64,000 bases of DNA from positions 3,224,001 to 3,288,000 of the forward strand of contig NZ_CP046600.1 of NCBI RefSeq assembly GCF_018278905.1, given 5' to 3'. This DNA comes from Mycobacterium spongiae (GTDB lineage Bacteria > Actinomycetota > Actinomycetes > Mycobacteriales > Mycobacteriaceae). This document shows, piece by piece, positions 1 to 7,094 of this stretch. Position 1 is the first letter of the stretch. The number at the start of each line of letters is the position of its first letter. The notes beneath the pieces were generated by a model, which made no database searches, was not told the origin of the DNA, and saw nothing but the letters and a program-made list of their open reading frames with translations. The translations under genes were made by a program, and so were the position numbers.

Positions 1-179
1 TTGGTGTGCACCTCGGTCGCGCCGGCGGCGTGCAGTGCTGCCACCTGATCGTGGAGCTGATCGGCTTTGCGTGCGGCCAGCACCACCGCCGCCCCCGGGG
101 CCAATCGCCGCGCGAGTTCGATGCCGATTTCGCTGCGCCCGCCGAAAATTACCAGCGGACCCGCACCCGTGTCGTCCAC
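1..179 (-). CDS. Short-chain dehydrogenase (Rv2073c-like), N-terminal part only
   Basis: Only the first 60 or so codons lie in the window; the gene runs off the left edge. The translation begins VDDTGAGPLVIFGGRSEIG, and the glycine-rich GGRSEIG segment followed by an ARR helix is the Rossmann dinucleotide-binding start of the SDR superfamily. The GTG at 179 is preferred because the M. tuberculosis Rv2073c homologue, as I recall it, begins with the same DDTGA residues; a GTG at 194 is also open. The gene diverges from the F420-reductase gene, so both promoters must sit in a very short gap. Substrate unknown. Confidence 0.7.
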   Translation of the reverse strand, partial: MDDTGAGPLVIFGGRSEIGIELARRLAPGAAVVLAARKADQLHDQVAALHAAGATEVHT

Positions 180-214
180 GGCTGCGATTATCACCTGCGC
201 TAGCGTGAACCGTG

Positions 215-628
215 ATGCCGAACACCACTACGCGGCTCACCGACGATGCGTTGGCGTTTCTCTCCGAGCGCCACCTGGCGATGCTGACCACCTTGCGTGC
301 TGACAATTCGCCGCATGTGGTGGCCGTGGGTTTCACCTTCGATCCCAAGACACACATTGCTCGGGTCATCACCACCGGCGGGTCGCAGAAGGCAGTCAAT
401 GCCGACCGCGGGGGCCTGGCGGTGCTTAGCCAGGTCGACGGTGCCCGGTGGCTGTCGCTGGAGGGAAAAGCCGTGGTGAACAGCGAGATTGACGCCGTTC
501 GCGACGCCGAGTTGCGCTACGCCCAGCGCTACCGAAACCCGCGTCCCAACCCGCGCCGAGTAGTCATCGAGGTCCAAGTGGAGCGGGTGCTCGGGTCGTC
601 GAGCCTGCTAGACCGCAGCGAGGGATAA
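215..628 (+). CDS. F420-dependent biliverdin reductase family protein (Rv2074 homologue)
   Basis: A 137-residue single-domain split-beta-barrel protein, the same length as M. tuberculosis Rv2074, which was characterised as an F420H2-dependent biliverdin reductase. The conserved core [20 protein letters not shown] and the [14 protein letters not shown] segment match the remembered Rv2074 sequence almost residue for residue. The family uses reduced deazaflavin F420 for hydride transfer in the cytoplasm; the proposed role is haem breakdown and antioxidant bilirubin formation. GTG 212 directly precedes ATG 215, and ATG gives the family length. It diverges from the SDR gene on its left. Confidence 0.85.
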   Translation: MPNTTTRLTDDALAFLSERHLAMLTTLRADNSPHVVAVGFTFDPKTHIARVITTGGSQKAVNADRGGLAVLSQVDGARWLSLEGKAVVNSEIDAVRDAELRYAQRYRNPRPNPRRVVIEVQVERVLGSSSLLDRSEG

Positions 629-728
629 AGCCGCCCGCACTTGGGTCTCGTGGTTCCTCAATGGAGATCTCGAAGACCTCGATCCCGTTTCGCCTCGATC
701 GAGCCTGGTGAGCTCCATCGTTTTTGAC

Positions 729-747
729 ATTGAAAATCATTTTCAAT
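729..747. promoter_or_regulatory. Zur (FurB)-like operator palindrome
   Basis: ATTGAAAATCATTTTCAAT is a perfect 9+1+9 palindrome. It matches the mycobacterial Zur/FurB box as I remember it (TGAAAATCATTTTCA), found upstream of zinc-starvation genes such as esx-3 and the alternative ribosomal-protein genes. It lies 57 bp before the start codon of the small lipoprotein gene, a suitable place for a repressor operator. Nothing else in this stretch explains so AT-rich a palindrome. Confidence 0.75.
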
Positions 748-803
748 AAGCTCCCGACTCGCTCCACCTATCTTCCACCTCCACTGAAAGGAACGATTGA
801 TCG

Positions 804-959
804 ATGGGCACCAAAACCAACAGAGTCGCGCTGACCGCCCGAGCAGTTGCCGCGGTGGCGGCCGCCGTGTTCGCAGCTTCGACACTGTCGGGATGCGACG
901 TGCTGTTTCCCCAGCTGCACCAAGTCATTCCGGGAGACCACAGCGGTCATAACCACTAA
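804..959 (+). CDS. 51-residue lipoprotein with His-rich tail, predicted Zur-controlled
   Basis: The ORF has an AAAGGA ribosome-binding site about 11 bp upstream. Its product has a basic N-terminus, an Ala/Val-rich hydrophobic stretch (residues 8-28) and a lipobox TLSGC with the modified Cys at position 31. The mature peptide is only 21 residues and ends DHSGHNH, with four histidines and two aspartates overall, suitable for binding zinc or another divalent metal. The upstream Zur-like palindrome supports a zinc-related role, perhaps surface capture or buffering. I do not recognise a named family. Two hairpins follow the stop codon, so it appears to be a complete monocistronic unit. Confidence 0.7.
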   Translation: MGTKTNRVALTARAVAAVAAAVFAASTLSGCDVLFPQLHQVIPGDHSGHNH

Positions 960-976
960 GTTCCTGCCGAGACACA

Positions 977-1001
977 CCGACGGCAAGAGCTGAGCCGTCG
1001 G
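977..1001. terminator. Hairpin after the small lipoprotein gene
   Basis: CCGACGGC and GCCGTCGG form a perfect 8-bp GC-rich stem with a 9-nt loop, 17 bp after the lipoprotein stop codon. There is no U-tract, which is usual for mycobacterial terminator-like hairpins. Confidence 0.5.
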
Positions 1002-1002
1002 C

Positions 1003-1056
1003 ACCACGCACTCCCATCCGATCGCGGTGAGGCCGCTGTGGATGGGAGTGCGTGGT
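1003..1056. terminator. 17-bp-stem bidirectional terminator hairpin
   Basis: Arms 1003-1019 and 1040-1056 are perfect inverted repeats of 17 bp around a 20-nt loop. The element sits between the convergent lipoprotein and PLC-like genes and directly follows a shorter hairpin. It is expected to terminate transcripts from both sides. Confidence 0.6.
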
Positions 1057-1119
1057 CTATCTACCGACCGAGTTGCGGTGTTGTCCATGCTCTCGAGGCG
1101 CGGCCCGGCGCTACGGTGT

Positions 1120-2583
1120 TCACTGCGTAACGGTGTAGTGCACCCATGCACCACCCGCGGCTCCAGCCGCGGCATGCAGCTGGGAATTCTGGTCCCCTGT
1201 TCTGGGTAAGCCGAACTCCGAGCCGGCAGCCCCGCAGGCCATCGGCGCACCGGCGAACATCACCGGACTGGCCGTCACCGTCCATCTGCCTGCCGAGTCC
1301 AGGCAGGCGGCAGGATGCAAATCTCCGCACGGCGCAGCGACCCACCGACCGTCTGCGCGCTGCAGGGTGCAGGTTCCGGCACCCACGCGCGGTTCGTCCG
1401 GTGCCCAGCTCCACAGCGACGCCTGAATCCGCCCGTCCTCCGGAAGCAGCTGGTCAAAGCCAAACAGATTGACACCGCAGTCGGTCATCGCACGCGCCTT
1501 TGCCGGTGTGAGCGCATCCGGATCGGCCGGCGGCCGAGTCGGGTTGACGATCGCCGAAACCAAGGTGGAGTCCTCGAAGTAGCGGACCAGCCGCGACGCG
1601 TAGGTGCCGCTGCCATACCTGGCGTCACACGTCGGGAAAGGCCGGTACCGAGAGGTCGGGCCGTTCTGCACCCGCGCGCCACTCCAGTCGAAGACATCGG
1701 CGGCAAAACCGGACGCACACGAGCTGACAAGCACGACCTGCGCACCAGATGTACGGACGTCATCGCGCGACATGCCAGGCGGTAACGGTACGCAGCCGTT
1801 CGCGGCGCGCTGACTGGGGTCGGGGCGGTAGATGAGGCTTTGCCCATCGGGCCGCCGCAGCACACTCTCCAACGCCCGGACCGCCAGCCCGTATGCGGAC
1901 GGATTCTTCAACTCGTCCTGCAGGAGCACCAAGATGACCTCGTCCGCGTGGCCGGGCGCGTTCAGCCAGGTCGCAATTGGTGCCAACACCGCGTCCAAGA
2001 GCGGTTCGGTGGTGCAGCCGAGGTTCCCTTCTTCCGGCCCCAGCCCGTGGCACACGGTGACGCCGCGCCGCCCAAGCAGGTCGAGCCGCCGGATATAGTG
2101 CAAGTCCAGTTCGATGCTGCGGACATCAATGTCGAGCTGCTGGGCCAACGACAGCTGCTGATTTGAGTCGGCGTGCGACACGGTGAACGAGTCGCTGAGG
2201 CTATTAAACGAGTTGTGGGTGCCCAGCCATTGGGCTTCCCGCAGCGGTAGCGGATCACCGAGCGCATATTGAAATTGCGCCGTGCGGTGCACCCAGGACT
2301 GCAGATAGGCGTCGCGTGCCGCTTGGGTCACCCGATGCGCGAGCGGAAGCACGCAGTGCTTATCGGGAACGCCGACGCGGCGACACTCGGCGGCGACCGC
2401 GTCGGCGGTCTTGCCGAGGCCCACGCACGGAATAGCGATCGGGCTGATCGCGTCGCACGGTGCCGTGGGCGAGGGTGGGTACGGCCCGGTCGGTGGGTCG
2501 GCCGACACCGGTGCGGCCGTCGTCAACGTCGCCGCAAACACGCTTGCCACGACTGCGCCCTTCATCCACCGGGTGCTGGGCAT
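1120..2583 (-). CDS. Exported PLC-like phosphodiesterase-fold protein (Rv2075c homologue)
   Basis: A 487-residue protein with a clear Sec signal peptide (basic start, hydrophobic residues 8-24, cleavage near the VSA of residues 26-28). The mature part contains GTHNSF (about residue 122), SIELDLHY and VCHG, the spacing seen in PI-PLC-like TIM-barrel phosphodiesterases, where His and acidic residues form the active site. Several cysteines fit an exported, disulfide-bonded protein. It corresponds to M. tuberculosis Rv2075c, annotated only as a possible exported protein. It converges with the Zur-type lipoprotein gene. Whether it cleaves a phospholipid is unproven. Confidence 0.8.
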   Translation of the reverse strand: MPSTRWMKGAVVASVFAATLTTAAPVSADPPTGPYPPSPTAPCDAISPIAIPCVGLGKTADAVAAECRRVGVPDKHCVLPLAHRVTQAARDAYLQSWVHRTAQFQYALGDPLPLREAQWLGTHNSFNSLSDSFTVSHADSNQQLSLAQQLDIDVRSIELDLHYIRRLDLLGRRGVTVCHGLGPEEGNLGCTTEPLLDAVLAPIATWLNAPGHADEVILVLLQDELKNPSAYGLAVRALESVLRRPDGQSLIYRPDPSQRAANGCVPLPPGMSRDDVRTSGAQVVLVSSCASGFAADVFDWSGARVQNGPTSRYRPFPTCDARYGSGTYASRLVRYFEDSTLVSAIVNPTRPPADPDALTPAKARAMTDCGVNLFGFDQLLPEDGRIQASLWSWAPDEPRVGAGTCTLQRADGRWVAAPCGDLHPAACLDSAGRWTVTASPVMFAGAPMACGAAGSEFGLPRTGDQNSQLHAAAGAAGGAWVHYTVTQ

Positions 2584-3075
2584 GCGCGCTACCTTGGCAC
2601 GGCGTCACCCGTTCAACTAGGGATGTTGTCGAAGCGTTGCCATGACGCAGTAAATCTGCGAAGTATCGGCGGTAGAGGTCCCAGGGCCAGCGTGCATTCT
2701 CTGTAGCCTTTCGACGGAATCGATCAGCGTTAGGTGAGCCGGTGCCATCGCGCATTCGGCGGGACATTTGGGCGGAGCAGATCAGTCCTAGGTAAGACCT
2801 TGCTCCCGTGCCATCGAGCGCTGCCCGCTGGTAGCGACGTATCACAACGGCCACGGACCACGAATCAAGGTGATTTGCCCAAGCCCGTTGCCTACTCCAC
2901 CATGGCGCATAGGACTGCGCCATTCACAAGGAGCCCACGCTATGAGGGAAGACTTGGCTGCGGGAGCATTCGCAGTCGCGATCATTGGCGCATCTTGTCG
3001 CGGTCGTCGTCACCGCGATGAGCTGCGACCGCGCGCCAAGTGTTCATTGCCGCCATCAGGAATAGCGTTACAAGG
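2584..3075. other. Intergenic region before the toxin-associated island
   Basis: No convincing gene on either strand. It contains a perfect 8-bp hairpin, ATGGCGCA (2902-2909) and TGCGCCAT (2916-2923), with a 6-nt loop. A stretch near 3009-3022 (TCGTCACCGCGATG) recurs near 6479-6492 before the fourth copy of the small membrane gene, so part of this leader was duplicated with that gene. It probably carries promoters for the genes on both sides. Confidence 0.5.
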
Positions 3076-3597
3076 ATGACGAACCTCCCGCCCCCTCCGG
3101 GTCAATGGACACCGCCGCAGCCCACTCACCCAACGGCGCGCGCGGGCATCTGGTCCGCAGCGGGCATAGTCACCGCCATCGTCCTCGGCGCCGCATCGCT
3201 CGTCGTCGCACTCACACGCCCCACAGATAGCAGCCAAGCCCCGGCAACAACTGCGCCGCCGACGTACTCGGCTACGCAGACCACTGCTGCCCACCAGACA
3301 TTGTGCGAGGTGTACAAGCTGGCGGCGCGTCAAGTTCAGATACAAACTAATGGCGACAACCAGGCACTCGCAGTTGCCGCCCTGGTCAACGGCGCAGTCA
3401 TGCTAATACAAGCCACGGACGCGGCACCGGCACTCCCAGCCGAGGATCGTGCGGCTGCTATTGCGTTGGCCGAGGCGTTCACCAACGCGAACGCAGTAGG
3501 CAGCTTCGCGAATAGCGACGACCCAGAATCAAAGGCAGCTATAGATGATGCCAACGAGAAGGGCGCGCGCATGAAGGCCCTGTGCAGTGGCGATTGA
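3076..3597 (+). CDS. Small single-span membrane protein, copy A (Rv3901c-like)
   Basis: About 173 residues from ATG 3076, chosen because MTNLPPPPGQW aligns with the starts of copies C and D. Layout: a Pro-rich cytoplasmic start, one transmembrane helix (SAAGIVTAIVLGAASLVVAL), a Thr/Pro linker, then an external helical domain with the motif AxxxLCEVYKLAARQVQIxTNGDN, a second helix rich in Ala, and a C-terminal Cys. Two cysteines bracketing the domain could pair. Three paralogues follow. In the M. tuberculosis cpnT locus a small membrane gene (Rv3901c) sits beside the same partner families, so the relation is inferred from context. Its stop overlaps the start of the partner gene by 11 bp. Confidence 0.7.
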   Translation: MTNLPPPPGQWTPPQPTHPTARAGIWSAAGIVTAIVLGAASLVVALTRPTDSSQAPATTAPPTYSATQTTAAHQTLCEVYKLAARQVQIQTNGDNQALAVAALVNGAVMLIQATDAAPALPAEDRAAAIALAEAFTNANAVGSFANSDDPESKAAIDDANEKGARMKALCSGD

Positions 3598-4009
3598 CCT
3601 GCCACCTGGCAAGTGGTCAGCGTGGCTGGTCGGAGCCTGGTGGCCCGCCAGGCCGGACGCGCCAACCGCCGGGGTTACTTACTGGCGGCAAATGGGCCAG
3701 CTCAAGCGCAACGAGGCAACCGACCTACGGGACGAGCGATCTAGGCTGGCAGCAAATCGAGGCCGGACCGCCGACGACCTGATGGAGCGGTACTTGCGCG
3801 GTGAGCAGCGCTTGGCGACGATCGCCGAGCAATGCGAAGTCAAAAGCGAGCAAAGCGATCGTGTCGCCGATGCTGTGAATCATCTACGTGATCAGCTGAC
3901 CGACATCGCAAGGTCTGGCAACGAAGACATTGACCGGATCCTCGGCGATAGCGGCCAAATGGCGGCCAAAATGGAGGCGCGGGTCGGCATCTCAAGCAGC
4001 GGTATGTGA
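3587..4009 (+). CDS. Truncated copy of the Pro-rich partner protein (N-terminal domain only)
   Basis: A 140-residue product starting at GTG 3587 inside the end of copy A. Residues 1-120 are nearly identical to the N-terminus of the full-length 719-residue protein encoded at 7084-9243 (DLPPGKWSAWLVGAWWPARP and the EVKSEQSDRVADAVNHLRDQ helix). Similarity stops near residue 121, and a short unrelated tail ends at a TGA that lies within the AGGAGG ribosome-binding site of copy B. The Pro/Ala-rich and C-terminal domains are missing. It may still make a stable helical domain or be a decaying duplicate. Confidence 0.65.
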   Translation: MAIDLPPGKWSAWLVGAWWPARPDAPTAGVTYWRQMGQLKRNEATDLRDERSRLAANRGRTADDLMERYLRGEQRLATIAEQCEVKSEQSDRVADAVNHLRDQLTDIARSGNEDIDRILGDSGQMAAKMEARVGISSSGM

Positions 4010-4021
4010 GGAGGACACCCA

Positions 4022-4582
4022 GTGGGGAACTTACCTTCGGATCGTGGGGGATCGACTATCCGTCCGCCCAGACCAAAGCGGGCGCCAACGCAGCCTCCCG
4101 GGGCGGTACTACGCCCAACCGCCAGGCCAACAATCGCCCTCGGAGCCATCGCCTTGGCCGCGATCGCCACGGCATTAGCGGTCGTGGCGCTCGTATTAGC
4201 CCTCGACAGACCGACTGCGTCGAGCTTGCCAGCAACGACTGGAAAGCCCGCCTACACGGCCGCCGAGACGGCTGCGGCACAACGTCAACTATGCACCACT
4301 TACAGACTCGCGGCGCAAGCGGTAAAGGTCGAAACGAACGGCGATGATCGGGCGCTGGCCCGCATCGCACTTACAAACGCTGCCGTAATGCTGGATAAGT
4401 CAGCGAGTAATCCCGCCCTCGACGCAGAACACCGCAACGCCGCGGTGGCGCTTGCGACATCATATCGAAGCACCACCGCAAAGGGCAGCGTCGCTACCGA
4501 AGCGGAATACCAGGCCGCCCTAAACAACATCATCACCAAGGACGCTGCAATGAGACAGGTATGTGCAAATGTTGGCGGGTGA
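4022..4582 (+). CDS. Small single-span membrane protein, copy B
   Basis: A 186-residue paralogue of copy A with a GTG start and a strong AGGAGG site (4009-4014) 7 bp upstream. The transmembrane helix is longer (IALGAIALAAIATALAVVALVLAL), and the external domain keeps AAQRQLCTTYRLAAQAVKVETNGDD and the C-terminal Cys. It has diverged more from copies A, C and D than they have from each other. The following partner copy is broken, so copy B may lack a functional partner of its own. Confidence 0.7.
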   Translation: MGNLPSDRGGSTIRPPRPKRAPTQPPGAVLRPTARPTIALGAIALAAIATALAVVALVLALDRPTASSLPATTGKPAYTAAETAAAQRQLCTTYRLAAQAVKVETNGDDRALARIALTNAAVMLDKSASNPALDAEHRNAAVALATSYRSTTAKGSVATEAEYQAALNNIITKDAAMRQVCANVGG

Positions 4583-4815
4583 CCTTCCGCCTGGCAAATG
4601 GTCAGTTTGGCTAGTCGACACGTAGTGGCCGGCAAGGCCAGAGCCGCCAACTGCCCGGGCTACCCATTGGCGTCAAACGGGGCAGCTCAAGCTCAACGAG
4701 GTAGCCGACCTGCGAGACGAGCGATCACGTGCGGCAATAAACCGAGGCCGGACCTCCGACGACCTGATGGAGCGGTACTTGCGCCGTGAGCAGCGGTTGG
4801 CCACGATCGCCGAAC
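4569..4815 (+). pseudogene. Partner gene copy B, broken by a nonsense codon and truncation
   Basis: Reading from ATG 4569, overlapping the end of copy B, gives AGDLPPGKWSVWLVDT, then an in-frame TAG at 4623, then WPARPEPPTARATHWRQTGQ and on through DDLMERYLRREQRLATIAEQ. This is the partner N-terminus with one nonsense codon. Homology ends abruptly near 4815, so the middle and C-terminal domains are absent. It is a clear relic of the duplication of the membrane-protein/partner pair. Confidence 0.75.
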
Positions 4816-5284
4816 AGCGCTGGAGTCTCACACACACCAACCGCCAGCCATATTCGCCCACTCCTAGGTCGGCGGTCTAAGAACTCACTCGAAACGGCGC
4901 GCGTTGCACGCAACGCAATTGAACGGGCCACCGCTCCGGCCAGCTCCAAGCCCTTGAACCAGCCTTGGCTAGCTGTGAATTTGGTGACCAAGCGCCTTGC
5001 TGGTGATCAGCCATCCCGCAAGCGATATCGGCGGTTCGATATCGACGGCCGCCGCAGGAACCAAGTGATTAGCCCCTTTGGCAGTGCTTCAACGGTGAAT
5101 TGGGCAAGCTGGCTGGCCCTCCAGGATCTGAGATGTCTGGGCGACGCTTGCGGACCCCTCAGCGTTTACAACGACCTGCCAGCGTCAGGGAATTTGGCCG
5201 CCGCCATCCAGACATATTGGCCGTCATTGGCGTCCAGGAGAGATCACATGTGCACAGACATCAGCACCGAATAGCCTTGGTGAG
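4816..5284 (+). other. Region between copies B and C; open frame of unknown status
   Basis: An open frame continues from inside the broken partner to 5274 (segments such as ETARVARNAIERATAPASSK), but it has no family I recognise, no clear start or ribosome-binding site, and weak codon bias. It may be eroded sequence from the duplication or foreign DNA. I would not call it a gene. Confidence 0.35.
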
Positions 5285-5803
5285 GTGACCACCAACTACC
5301 CGCCTGCCCCTCAGTGGACGCCAGCCCCCCTTGAGCAGGCACGACGCTCCAACACCTGGCCAGCGGTAGCGCTAGCAGGCATCGCCACGCTGCTGGGAGC
5401 GGCGGCGTTGGTCGTGGCACTCACACGCGCAAACAACAGCACTTCTGCCGCAACACCGGCAACTGCGCCTAGGTATACCGCCGCGGAAACCGCTGCCGCC
5501 CATGAGAAGCTGTGCGAAATCTACAAGCTGGCGGCGCGGTCAGTGCAGATAGACACCAACAGCGACAACCCCGCTTTTGCGCGCGTTGGCGGACTTAATG
5601 GTGCAGTCATGCTAGGTCAAGCAGTCAATGGGGCGCCGGCGTTGCCACCCGGTGAGCGCAGCGCGGCCGTTGCGCTGGCTGAGGCATATACCAATGCGAA
5701 CGCCGTCGCTAGCTTTGCGACGGGACGTGATGATCCCGCGTGGCGGGCAGCGGCCGATGATGTCATCGCCAAGGATGCGCAAATGAAGTCGTTTTGCGGC
5801 TGA
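5285..5803 (+). CDS. Small single-span membrane protein, copy C
   Basis: A 172-residue paralogue with GTG start MTTNYPPAPQWTPAP. One transmembrane helix (WPAVALAGIATLLGAAALVVAL) is followed by a Thr/Ala linker and the conserved domain AAHEKLCEIYKLAARSVQIDTN, ending in MKSFCG. It is close to copy A (shared NGAVML and EAYTNANAVASF segments), suggesting A and C arose from a relatively recent duplication or gene conversion. The partner frame after it is badly decayed. Confidence 0.7.
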   Translation: MTTNYPPAPQWTPAPLEQARRSNTWPAVALAGIATLLGAAALVVALTRANNSTSAATPATAPRYTAAETAAAHEKLCEIYKLAARSVQIDTNSDNPAFARVGGLNGAVMLGQAVNGAPALPPGERSAAVALAEAYTNANAVASFATGRDDPAWRAAADDVIAKDAQMKSFCG

Positions 5804-6042
5804 GGCTGAGCTGCTGCTGGCAAGTTTCAGCGATTGTCGGTTCGCGCGGCTTGGCCCGCACTCCCAAAACCAGCGATGGCGTCATCCATTGGGCGGCAAG
5901 CAGGGGGCTCAAGCGACACAAGGCAAGCGACTTCCGGATTGAAGACCGCAGACTCCAGCAAACAAGGGGCACCATTCCGACGATTCAACAGAGCGCTGTT
6001 GAAGTAGCGATTGGTGCTTATCAGCATCTCAAGTCAAGATAG
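5794..6042 (+). pseudogene. Highly decayed partner gene copy C
   Basis: The frame overlapping the end of copy C reads LARTPKTSDGVIHWAASRGL and then KRHKASDFRIEDRRLQQTRG. This aligns with PARPDAPTSGVGYWRQMSQL and KRNEAANLRDERSRLAVNQG of the intact partner at the same distance from the upstream stop. Identity is low but collinear, so it is an old remnant of the partner N-terminus. It ends before the coiled-coil segment. Confidence 0.55.
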
Positions 6043-6569
6043 CCGGATCAATCAAGCTTCCAATGCAATAGCCAATCAGCGCGAAGGACGAGGCCGCTTG
6101 CTAATCGGAATCGACCGACGCCTCGTCCAAGTGACCGTGGGCAGCAAAGCAATAGCGGAGACGCGGCAATCTGGTGAGCGAACGTGAGATCTTCGGCTAG
6201 CCGCCGTCATCGCCTTTTCGCCCGTCTAGCCAAGTAGCCGCACCCGAATCAGACCGCACCTGACGATGCGATCGGACGCAGCCTCGAGGGTAGCCAGATA
6301 GTCCCGATGGCAATACCGGCAGTCTGCTGGGCAACGGCGTGACTTGCCGACGCCACGCATCTCATCCACTATTGCGAATAGGCCAGCGCAAGACTTCAGG
6401 AGGCGCCCGATCCGACCGACGACTTGCCGGCGGGCATGCTCACACCCCTCGCCATCAACGTATCGAGGTTGCGGCCATCGTCACCGCGATGCGTTAGCGA
6501 CTCCTCAGGAGATGCTCAACGGCAAAAACAGGAATGAAGCTACTCCACCAGCAGGACGACGCTACTAAA
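6043..6569. other. Intergenic region before copy D
   Basis: About 530 bp without a supportable gene. Its right end (near 6479-6492) shares TCGTCACCGCGATG with the leader of copy A, indicating that upstream DNA was duplicated together with the genes. Base composition is less GC-biased than the flanking genes, consistent with eroded or imported sequence. A promoter for the intact copy D/partner operon is expected here, but I see no clear box. Confidence 0.4.
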
Positions 6570-7094
6570 ATGACAACCGCCTCGCCCTCCGCAGGTCGCT
6601 GTACACCGCTCGGGAGCTCGGCCGCACACCGACGCGTCTGGCTAGTGACGGCCGTAATGATTGCCATAGTGCTCAGCACGGCAGCCCTCATCGTGGCATT
6701 TGCAGCACTTACACCCGAGTCGACCACCAACCCAGCCTCGACGACCCCCGCCCCACCCACGTATTCGACAGCGGAGACTGCTGAGGCACACAAGAAACTG
6801 TGCGACGTGTACGAGCTGGTGGCGCGTGAAGTGCAAATAGAAACAAACGGCGATGACCCAGCGCTCACGTCCGCCGCCGGTGTGAACGCGGCAGTGATGT
6901 TGGAACAAGCGGTAAGGGGGATTCCGGCTCTCGCTGACAGGGATCGCGTCGGTGCACTCACGCTGCCTGAGGCGTACGCCAGCACCAACGCTATGGGTAG
7001 CTACTTGACTCTCCAAGATCCGGCACTCAAAGTGGCGATTGACGATTTCATTGCAAAAGACGCGCGCATGAAAGCCATCTGCGGTGCCGGTTGA
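6570..7094 (+). CDS. Small single-span membrane protein, copy D
   Basis: About 174 residues from ATG 6570 (MTTASPSAGRC, aligned with copies A and C); an upstream in-frame ATG at 6534 would add 12 residues. One transmembrane helix (VWLVTAVMIAIVLSTAALIVAF) is followed by a Thr/Pro linker and the conserved AHKKLCDVYELVAREVQIETNGDD domain, ending MKAICGAG. This is the copy attached to the intact partner, sharing an 11-bp GTG...TGA overlap with it, so the pair is probably translated together. Function is unknown; by analogy with the cpnT locus it may help the toxin's export or stability in the envelope. Confidence 0.7.
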   Translation: MTTASPSAGRCTPLGSSAAHRRVWLVTAVMIAIVLSTAALIVAFAALTPESTTNPASTTPAPPTYSTAETAEAHKKLCDVYELVAREVQIETNGDDPALTSAAGVNAAVMLEQAVRGIPALADRDRVGALTLPEAYASTNAMGSYLTLQDPALKVAIDDFIAKDARMKAICGAG

